Shown: positions 56,139 to 64,000 of the stretch, piece after piece
Numbering within the stretch: the first letter of the stretch is position 1
How the letters are laid out: each line of letters opens with the position of its first letter
Assembly: GCA_916610825.1 (NCBI GenBank)
Contig: OU744446.1
Coordinates: 30,642,445-30,706,444 of the forward strand
Length of the DNA stretch: 64,000 bases
DNA from: Haliclystus octoradiatus
Lineage: Eukaryota; Cnidaria; Staurozoa; Stauromedusae; Haliclystidae
Reading direction: 5' to 3'
Made by a program: the position numbers and the translations under genes
Notes under the pieces: generated by a model
Seen by the model: only the letters and a program-made list of their open reading frames with translations
The model's database searches: none
What the model was told of the DNA's origin: nothing

Positions 56139-56805
56139 ATTCATCAAACGACTATTAAAAGTATCGAAGTTTACATCAAATTCTTTGTTATACTTCCTCA
56201 CTCAATCATCAACATTATCATCAGAACTAGCCTTAGTATATCAATTCAAAAACAATGTAGTAACAACTGTTAAAAACAGTTTGTCGATAAAAATTCAGAC
56301 TCTCATAGGAGAAGGCTATTTAAATGCACCAATGGTTAACTGTACGTGGTGGAAACTGCCTGAGCAACCAAACCGTCAGATGATAGCAAGACTTTCTGTA
56401 CATGGCTTCCATCATTACATATGTAAGAATAAAACATACCATAAACCGTGTATTAACTGCATATGCAAAGAATGTAAATCTGATGCCTCTGACTTTCAGC
56501 ACATCACAGTATGCACAAGTATACCATCATACAAGGACTATGTCAAGAAAATAGAATGTGAAAATGGCATTGCATAAATTAATATAATATCACTTTTAGT
56601 TGGAAAAAAAAAAAAATTATTATACATATATCATAATAATAACAGTTTCCGTTCATACCCTTATAGCTACAAATCATTTATTTTACGCTAGAATTTGACT
56701 ATGTACCTACCAAAGTATTATGTATCCAAATTTATAAATTTAACTTTAATTATTTTACCACTAAACTTGTAAAGGAGATTTTCTACCCTGTTATGGGTGA
56801 ATAAA
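56139..56805 (+). pseudogene. LINE family B, second truncated copy
   Basis: Starts at the edge of the microsatellite and encodes only the C-terminal part (LIGEGYLNAPMVN, HGFHHYICKNKTYH, CICKECKSDASDFQHITVC). The 3' UTR has an A-tract near 56606 and ends TACCCTGTTATGGGTG. Confidence 0.8.
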
Positions 56806-58096
56806 TGGCTTACAGTATGCTGAACAAATTGTACAGCACAATGGTGTTGCTCAAGGTGATTGTTTATCACCAACGTTATTTATTCTCTACATTGCTGATC
56901 TGGCATCCTCATTTTCAGAACATTCCAACCTTTCGTCATTATTTTTTGCTGATGACCTTGTATTGTCCTCAAATGATGTTCTTGTTATTCAAGCTGCTTT
57001 GCATACTCTTGAGAAATGGCCAGTCACAAATCAGTTAGAAGTAAATTTGAACAAAACAAAAGCCTTTAAGTTTCGTAAAAAGGATACATATGCCGAAATG
57101 ATAATTTACAGTATAATAATAAACAAATGGAATATGTCAAAGAATATTCCTACTATAGGGGTAACTCTTCAAACATCTCTATCATTTCATAAACATATTC
57201 AAATGAAACATCAGAAAGCTTCAATATCAATAAATCTTCTAAAACATCTACCTATTTTGTCCTTTGAAGTTGCCCTTGAAATATTCAACATGAAGATTGC
57301 ACCAATTATCTCTTATGGTTTTCAAATCATTGCTCCATATTTCAAATCTCTCCAGATAAATAAAATCAACAGTATTATATCAAGATTTATGAAAAAAGCC
57401 CTGCGATTACCATCATCATCTTCAAACTCCCTACTGCATTTACTTTCAAAAATGGATTGGAAAAGGCTCGTTGCTTTCATCAATGGCTTAAACATCACCT
57501 GGTGGAAGTTTAGAAATCAACAAAATCGTCATATCATCACCCGCGTGTCAATTCATGGTTTCCATCATAAACTTTGCTTTGATAAATCATACCATCAACC
57601 ATCATCAGGTTGTATATGCAAAGAGTGTGGCTCCAACGCATATCATTATCTTCACATTTTAGACTGTCCTGGAATATTGTCATAGATGTCATATGCTAAG
57701 AAAAGTGACGATGAACATTAGCTATTATCATACCTTTCATAGTTTAAATTTTCCGCTTTATTATTATTTTATGATGAAACTAAATCTAGCTTTCATATAT
57801 CCTATCTACACTATCAGTTTCAGCCTTAAAATTACAACAACAACAACAAAAAATAATAATAATAATTACAAAAATTCTCCATGTCATAACTTTAGTTTGT
57901 CATTTACATTATCAATTTTAGCCGTTTTAAAGTAAACTTTAACTACTTCTACTAAATTATACTTTATGTTATTAACTTTTATTCTAACAAAATGTACAAT
58001 ATTTTCAAATGGGTTTCAAATACCCCTGACCAAATCAATGTATCATATTATTATCAAATTATCTTTTACCCTGAATTGGGTGCAAATATATGTATG
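56806..58096 (+). pseudogene. LINE family B, third truncated copy
   Basis: Begins directly after the 3' end of the second copy. RT motif B region (VAQGD then SPTLFILYIADL in shifted frames), LFFADDLVL, then 56963-57685 with the terminal CICKECGSNAYHYLHILDC knuckle. Ends TTTACCCTGAATTGGGTGC followed by a short (ACT)5. Confidence 0.8.
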
Positions 58097-58379
58097 AACT
58101 ACTACTACTACTATCTACCAACTGCTACTATCATGGAATTGTAAATAGAAATATGCAGAAGATTTATTTAATAATACTGTACTACGTCCATTTATGACAC
58201 CACCTGTATTTTTAGATACATATGGATAATAAATTAGCAACAACAACAACATTCATTGGGAAATGCCTATGAGAAGTATATAATAGGCATTAGCAAAATA
58301 TCTAGGCATTCACATTTAATACGATATTATCCTATAATCAATAAACATATAAAACTATTGTATACAATATAATATATAT

Positions 58380-58530
58380 GACGTAAACACATGTATGTGA
58401 GAGTGTTCAATGTTTGTTAAAACAAAGCATATAAATTGACTGAAACAATTAAGATAACCGTCTGATGATCGCAAAATAAACGCGTGAAACTCCGAGCAAC
58501 GGAAAATACAGTAAATACTAACTGTGGTAG
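58380..58530 (+). mobile_element. Penelope terminal-repeat fragment
   Basis: Has GTATGTGAGAGTGTTCAATG (compare 61345) followed by a hammerhead-like motif at 58458-58502. No coding part is nearby. Confidence 0.5.
58458..58502 (+). ncRNA. Hammerhead-like motif, one core change
   Basis: Stem I CCGT/ACGG (compensatory to CTGT/ACAG elsewhere), CTGATGA (58462-58468), CGC/GCG stem II, GAA, then ACTC/GAGC and A. The C at position 16.1 in place of U would impair cleavage. Confidence 0.5.
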
Positions 58531-58756
58531 AAGACTATATGAATGATTATAAAAGTATGTAATGACTGTATGTAGTCCATTACGTTGATTACATGTATTG
58601 ATACTGCCATGGAAGACAGGAACACATAAGCTAGAACGTGTTATGATTTTGCCAGTACAATTACAATATAAGCTAGTACAGCATATAAATAATACATAAC
58701 GTAGACTTTGAAATAGTATAATATAGACTTCTAATATCTAATATAATAATATCGTA

Positions 58757-59083
58757 TTGATGAGTAGCTTCTTCTTAAAGCATTTGATAACAAATATCAA
58801 AGACAACAGTGTATTTGAAGGTGTTTTATTGATAAAACTCGACGTTTCGGCAATCGTCTGTGACCATCAAACAAAACATTTTGTTGTTTGTTCTTTGTTT
58901 TACAAGTAGGTGATCTAGGTAGTCATAAATTAGAAATAAATTAATTATTTACAGTATAAAAGTTAACTTTATATAATAAAAATTTCTTTCACTCTTGAAA
59001 ATGGTCACATACGATGGCCAAAACGTCGAGTTTTATCAATAAAACACTTTCAAATACACTGTTGTCTTTGATTTTTGTTATCA
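58757..59083. mobile_element. Foldback element with 12-bp target duplication
   Basis: Arms carry CAACAGTGTATTTGAAGGTG, GTTTTATTGATAAAACTCGA and CGTTTCGGC on the left and their complements on the right. AATAATATCGTA flanks it at 58745-58756 and 59084-59095. The right arm includes CTTGAAAATGGTC, as in the elements at 44720 and 39150. Confidence 0.7.
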
Positions 59084-59095
59084 AATAATATCGTA

Positions 59096-59990
59096 GACGT
59101 CTAATATAGACTTTGAAATTAGTTTTAATATTTATTTTAGTTTATAGTTTTGAAATATGTACATAGACCTTTGTAATTTGATTTTTAATTATGATAGTTT
59201 TTCAAGATTTTGAATTGTTTGTATACTATGGAATTAAAATTAATTATCTTACAAAATTTAAATAAAATAAAAAAACTGAACAACAACTGAAAAAAAAATA
59301 TATGTAACGTTATACTGTACACATATCAACATCATCAGACATCAACTCTTGCATCAGTCGCCAATTACGGGATCCAATTTGTTTCACTTTCACAAAAGTA
59401 AATTCTGCATATTCAGGAAAATCACAGTATTATTATACATCCTTTACCAATGAGTATCTCTAATAGATCTATGCCCCCAGAGTGAGAAAACACAACAAAC
59501 TACTTTTAATTATAGATTAAAATAATTATGTCTAAAAATAAAGGAGGGACCAGTTGTGTCACTGAGGGTCCCCTACAATTACGTATATATTTATGTTTAG
59601 CAACGAATCAGATCTGAACTCAAAACCATTCTCTCGCGAAACCATCAGATTTTGTGGCATGTGCAATTATGTGTAATAAGTGAATCTCATCGATTGGATT
59701 ACATCTTATTACATCTAATTATAACCCTATTTTTAAAACGTTTAAAGCGATTTAGATCAATGTGGAGATCTCGCCTGATGCCAGTCCTCTTCCGTATATA
59801 TATAAGCTATGTTTAATGAACTAATGTGTGACTCTTCTCATTTTTATCAACGGTTGAAGGAATACCGAAGCTACACGGATTTCTTTTTTATAAGTTTATT
59901 TACGTAGTAACATTGGGGATTCCTGATGTAGGAATTATGAAGATGTTACAGAATATTTATTCCAAAACCCGCCATTATGGAAAGTAGCAT
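59096..59990. other. Intergenic DNA, nothing recognised
   Basis: AT-rich, with no supportable exon and no clear transposon end. Confidence 0.4.
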
Positions 59991-60016
59991 TTTAGTTTCC
60001 ATGACGCAATTAATCA

Positions 60017-60108
60017 TGACGTCATATTAATTGGTTGAGAGATAAATTTGTTCCAAATTTGGTAAATCTCAATCAATGAAAACGTCATGATTGATAACTA
60101 TAAAAAGG
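60017..60108 (+). promoter_or_regulatory. Candidate promoter: CRE, inverted CCAAT and TATA box
   Basis: Perfect CRE TGACGTCA (60017-60024), inverted CCAAT ATTGG a few bases on, an AACGTCATGA half site at about 60081, and a TATA box CTATAAAAAGG at about 60098-60108. Transcription would start near 60130. The order and spacing suit a pol II core promoter on the plus strand. Confidence 0.55.
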
Positions 60109-60213
60109 AAAAGCCGGTAACTTTATCTCATTTTACGACTGATTCAAATACTGATAAGACGTAAATATTCGATAAAAATTTTGATAAAATAATTTGATTC
60201 AACTCGATCGGAA

Positions 60214-60303
60214 ATGACTTCGACAAGATATCGTTTACCGAGGCGGAGGCCAATTAGAAGACGACCGATTTTTGGAAGCGTTTATTACCGGACAAGGAGA
60301 TAA
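60214..60303 (+). CDS. Arginine-rich upstream ORF
   Basis: 29 codons starting MTSTRYRLPRRRPIRRR, with 11 arginines and no acidic residue. It lies in the proposed 5' UTR between the TATA box and the ATG at 60342. It may be a regulatory uORF or chance; it has no recognised homologue. Confidence 0.3.
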   Translation: MTSTRYRLPRRRPIRRRPIFGSVYYRTRR

Positions 60304-60341
60304 ATACGATTTTAACCGACGCGAGCCGCAAAGAGTAGAAG

Positions 60342-60387
60342 ATGGCGAGCAGAAAAGAAGAAAGTGGGAAAAAGTACATCCACGATC
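60342..60387 (+). CDS. Candidate first coding exon of an unidentified gene
   Basis: ATG in a strong context (AAGATGG) opens MASRKEESGKKYIHD and runs into a consensus donor C|GTAAGT at 60388, phase 1. With the upstream TATA/CRE promoter this suits the 5' end of a plus-strand gene, but I find no second exon before the window ends. Function unknown; the next exon may lie outside. Confidence 0.4.
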
Positions 60388-60393
60388 GTAAGT

Positions 60394-61330
60394 AAATATT
60401 AAAATATTATATCAGCTAACGTATTGTAATCAATTCGTTGAAAATTGATTAGGAGATCGTAAAGAGTCCAGAGTGTATAATTATCGGAGCTGCGTGAAGT
60501 ATTTATATAACAATGATAATAAAGAGACCCACTGTACCCAGAGACAAGGATAGATGCGTGTAGTGTATAAGTATAATACTATATAAGTGAAATAATCCTC
60601 TTTTCAAATTTAGGGCTTATAACTTTTGAAAAAATAGATAATTAAGCTGTTAAGAATTCGATTTGGATTCAAGAAATAATTGCATTGCATAGTATAGTAC
60701 TTGTATTGTATTCTGATTCAAAACATAGTACTTATTCCTTTAATTCAGGTTAATTAATGGTAGTCCAACAATTCATCTTATTAATAATATATGACTGTAT
60801 AAACGTAAACAGCAGTCAGAATATTGTTTGTAATAAACTGCTACTCTTACCTTTACATAATAAACAATTCAAGGATCATCCGAAAAGTTACTTGTAATTG
60901 ATACAATTGATTGATGCACTGTGGCTTGGCATAGCCATTAGCCCCATTAAATGAGTTAAATAGCCATTGAAATAATATGGAACTCTACTTAGGCTATAAT
61001 ATGATTTTTGATATTATTGTAGTGAATCGAGATATCAATCAATCTATTTAATAAATTTATATATCGAATGGCAGATACAAAATAATGTAGCTTTCTTCGT
61101 GATCCTACGAAAGCTTACTTATCTATGAAAGTCCAAACAAATTCCATGATAGATGTACTAAAGAAGAGAACTACGGCAGTATAAACCTACTGTATGTACC
61201 TATACACACTATTACAAAACACACCCCTTAAATAAAAATCAATTGAAAGCTGGCGTGAAGAAATTCACAAAAATAAAACAAAATTATAATAATAAAATTA
61301 AAACAAATTGTTTATAAAGAATGTAAACTA
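60394..61330. other. Non-coding DNA, possibly intron
   Basis: If the exon at 60342 is real this is its first intron. No exon or repeat end is recognised. Confidence 0.4.
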
Positions 61331-61334
61331 AGAT

Positions 61335-61470
61335 ACAGATATGTATGTGAAAGTGCTCAATGTTGTGTAAAACAGAGCATTATAGAATAAAAGACGAAGA
61401 TGAGGCAAAATTCTTTTTCCGTTACGTCTTTTTAAAGTTTCACGCGTTTAATTGCGATCTTCAGACGGTA
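61335..61470 (-). mobile_element. Penelope terminal-repeat fragment with hammerhead-like motif
   Basis: On the minus strand (61468-61419): CCGT, CTGAAGA, CGC...GCG stem II, GAA, a longer helix III (ACTTT...AAAG with an inserted AC), then GTA and ACGG. GTGAAAGTGCTCAATGTTG at about 61347 is the family block also seen at 58396. Confidence 0.5.
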
Positions 61471-61479
61471 ATCTGAAAT

Positions 61480-62337
61480 ACAATTTATACGTGGCTCATA
61501 GCATAGACTCGTACACTTTTTCAATCTATGACAACAACAAAACAGTAACAAAAACTCATTATATTAAATAAAATTATTAAATCATTGTGAGAACCAGCAG
61601 TTCCTATTATTAGTAAAGTTAACAATAGTATATGAACCTGTTTTCAAACTTTTGCCAAGCCGCGGTTCTATAGCCAGGGTAGGATCCTCAACAGCTTCAG
61701 AAACAATAACCACACTGTTCCAGGTAGTAAACATGCTATCTGAACAATATCTATTGGAACCTTTTCCTTCTTCAATCTTTAACTATATGAAGTATAATTT
61801 GGATTCGATTTAAGAGTGAAACATCGTACAGTACATCTGATAATAAAGATCATCCAGTCACCTGTCTTTAATGGCCACGTCAACAACAACATAATTACGA
61901 AGCTAAATTATTACTGTGGATGAGAAATAAATGGCATTTCAGATGACCCAGATCATTCCGAAGCTGTCATTCGTGCTATAGCTATGAAATAAATCCTATT
62001 TTATTCATCATAGCCTTAGTAAATCAATGACAGTGGTAATGCAGATTACAGTATATCCTACATCTGTATGTTTTATTCAAGTTAGTAAAACCAAACATTA
62101 ACTAATTTACAAAGAGTGGTTATGAATTTTGTCGTTTGAGTTGATTAAAGTCTAGATAAGAAAGGTTGTTTATTTTTATGACATTTTAATCAACTCCAAC
62201 TTTAACATATCATGGAGAGAATTCTTTGTCCTGACAAGCTAGTAATCAATCCTAGTTTTCCAAATGCAGAGAGAGACTTTAAACATTTGCGAAAAACGTT
62301 TGACAATTTTATGGAAGTGTGTGGTAATAACACTTAA
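61480..62337. other. Intergenic DNA, nothing recognised
   Basis: No supportable exon. It ends at the start of a LINE A fragment. Confidence 0.4.
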
Positions 62338-62995
62338 ACAGGCACACCTTGCTACATCAAATGGTGACATAGAACGTGTAGATTCGTTCAAGTACCTAGG
62401 TTCTGTACTTCCATCTTCTTCGGATGATTTAACACAACGTAGAGGCCAGGCTTGGGCAGCCATTAGAGGTCTGAATTAACTCTGGGCGTCCGATGTCAAC
62501 ACTGACGTTAAGTTAAGACTGTTCAGACACCCGATCGAACCTGTTCTATTATATGCCTCTGAAACGTGGGTTCTATCAACCTCACTATTGGCCCGACTTG
62601 ACTCAGCTTATGACGCCATGCTTCGGCATGCTTTAGGAGTACATTGGCCCAACTTACTGTCTACTTCTAAAGTTAGAAAACTTTCCCCTTCTGCTTCTGC
62701 TATTGCTCACCAACGTCAGATGTCTTTTTTAGGTCACATCGAAAGATCAAAGACGTATGCCCCTCAACCGCTGCATGACATCCTTCATTGGCAACCGAAG
62801 GAGATGCTTCGACGGGGATATGGGAGAGTAGTATCTTTTCATAATGTTTTGTATCGTGAATTGTGTTATTTACAAGTTTCTTTGTCAGCTATGTCTGACC
62901 TTGATTTGTGGCGTTCTTTGTGTAACAAATATGTTAGGCGTAAGAGGGACGGCACATTCCTATAATGTGACTACTATACTGTCTTTACTACTACT
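62338..62995 (+). pseudogene. LINE family A, 3' fragment
   Basis: Matches the 3' quarter of the RT frame at 37890-38511 closely at the DNA level (YLGSVLPSSSDDLTQRRGQ, then HALGVHWPNLLST). One stop (TAA at 62477) splits it; 62588-62965 is open to the normal end. It closes with (ACT)n-like TACTACTACTA. Confidence 0.85.
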
Positions 62996-63029
62996 ACTAA
63001 ATAAACTTGTTGTTTGACGAAGTATGTGT

Positions 63030-64000
63030 CGGCATAACCATACGAATTTATCATAGATTGTACAAATTATGAATGGCTTTGGAAAAACTAGAAAATGTTA
63101 ACATCAAAAAGAGATATATTGTGTTTTCTCGACATAAACTGGCGACAAGAAAAGAACAATCAACAGAGTCGCTAGAATAATTTCTACAAAATCTACAACG
63201 ATTAAGTAAGCATTGCGATTTCAAAACAGTCACTGCAGAAGTATACAACCAAGAACTTGTTCGAGATGCTTTTATTAATGGACTGATATCACCTATAATT
63301 CGATAGCGTTTATTAGAAAATAAAGAGCTACAACATGACCAAGCGTTTAATCAAGCAATGGCATTAGATCTAGCACAAAATAATTTGCAAACGTACAATA
63401 ACTTTCTTATAGAATCAACATCAAATCAAATGACTGCATCTATATCCACACAACAAAGTGATGATTCTCAGATAAGTATGACATCAGCTTTTATAGGAGC
63501 AAGCAATAAACGTGCGTGTTTCTTCTGTGGTGGAAAAATACAAACCGTCTTTATTTCCCGGCATTACGAAATATTGTAAACCGATTGTCACTAAATCTCG
63601 AAGATTCAATAGCACTGACAAGCAATTTATTGATCAAGAAATAACAAAGATGCTACCTGAGGGTATTATTGAGCAGTGTTCTTCTCCATGGCCTGCTCAA
63701 ATAGTAATAGTTAACGATGAACAGGAAAACATAAAAAAACGTTTGTGCATTGGTTATTCTCGAACAATAAATCAGTATACTTTATTAGATGCACATCCTA
63801 TGCTATAGAATTGATGATATGATCAATAATATATCAATGTGTTCTCTGTGTTCCACTTTTGACTTGAAGAGTGCTTATTATCAAGTAGAAATCGAAGTAA
63901 ATGACAAACCGTGCTGGTTTTGAAGCTAACGGTAAATTGTATCAATTCAATCGTATTCCTTTTGGTGTTATGAATGGCGTTGCTGCTTTTCAAGGAGCTA
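63030..64000 (+). pseudogene. Decayed LTR-retrotransposon gag-pol fragment
   Basis: A gag-like part with stops (about 63120-63535: ELVRDAFINGLISP, MALDLAQNN, ending in the first half of a CX2C knuckle, CFFCGG) runs straight into an RT N-terminus (KPIVTKSRRFN, MLPEGIIEQCSSPWPAQIVIV) in another frame, so the protease region is deleted. Frame-shifted RT motifs follow (TFDLKSAYYQVEI-like, QFNRIPFGVMNG-like) to the window edge. The type is Ty3/Gypsy-like and distinct from the element at 45154. Confidence 0.75.

Overview
This is eukaryotic, metazoan genomic DNA. It is AT-rich, its genes are intron-rich with GT-AG introns and AATAAA poly(A) signals, and transposable elements fill the introns and intergenic space. 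The species cannot be fixed from the sequence. The mix of Penelope-like elements, a tRNA-derived SINE, many non-LTR retrotransposons and hAT, pogo-type and Mutator-type MITEs suggests a marine invertebrate. One assembly gap of exactly 500 N lies at 22992-23491.

Host genes. (1) 4185-5588 (-): an intact, intronless adenylyl cyclase-associated protein (CAP). (2) 6020-15930 (+): a 15-exon CoREST/RCOR co-repressor (ELM2, SANT, SANT, plus an internal Cys4 motif), divergent from CAP across about 430 bp. (3) 16581-33367 (-): an NTPDase of the ENTPD5/6 type, convergent with RCOR; 12 exons are visible, and splice phase proves that one more lies in or near the assembly gap. (4) 34987-50573 (-): a BTBD7-like double-BTB/BACK protein in seven exons with an N-myristoylation-type start. 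(5) About 60.0-60.4 kb (+): a promoter and first coding exon of a gene that I cannot identify. Exon boundaries were read by eye; each donor/acceptor pair was checked for reading phase.

Mobile DNA by region. 0-4 kb: LINE relics, foldback Penelope debris and hAT-type MITEs downstream of CAP. 20.6-25.5 kb (ENTPD intron): a decayed LINE, foldback Penelope ends and a Penelope-like element with a C-terminal GIY-YIG domain; several copies carry hammerhead-ribozyme-like motifs. 26.7-30.7 kb: a TA-flanked foldback MITE, a SINE, two hAT MITEs and more Penelope ends. 35.8-39.2 kb (BTBD7 intron 6): a LINE inside a TIR element inside a foldback element. 45.15-49.38 kb (BTBD7 intron 1): a near-pristine LTR retrotransposon with LTRs differing at one base. 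52.4-58.1 kb: a chain of truncated LINEs joined through (ACT)n microsatellites. 62.3-64 kb: another LINE copy and a decayed LTR-retrotransposon fragment running off the window.

Nothing here is prokaryotic: there are no operons, CRISPR arrays or rRNA genes, and the only tRNA-like sequence is the SINE head. The genes appear functionally unrelated: actin turnover, chromatin repression, nucleotide hydrolysis in the secretory pathway, and an epithelial BTB regulator. The most informative content is the record of mobile-element insertion order and the ribozyme-like Penelope ends.
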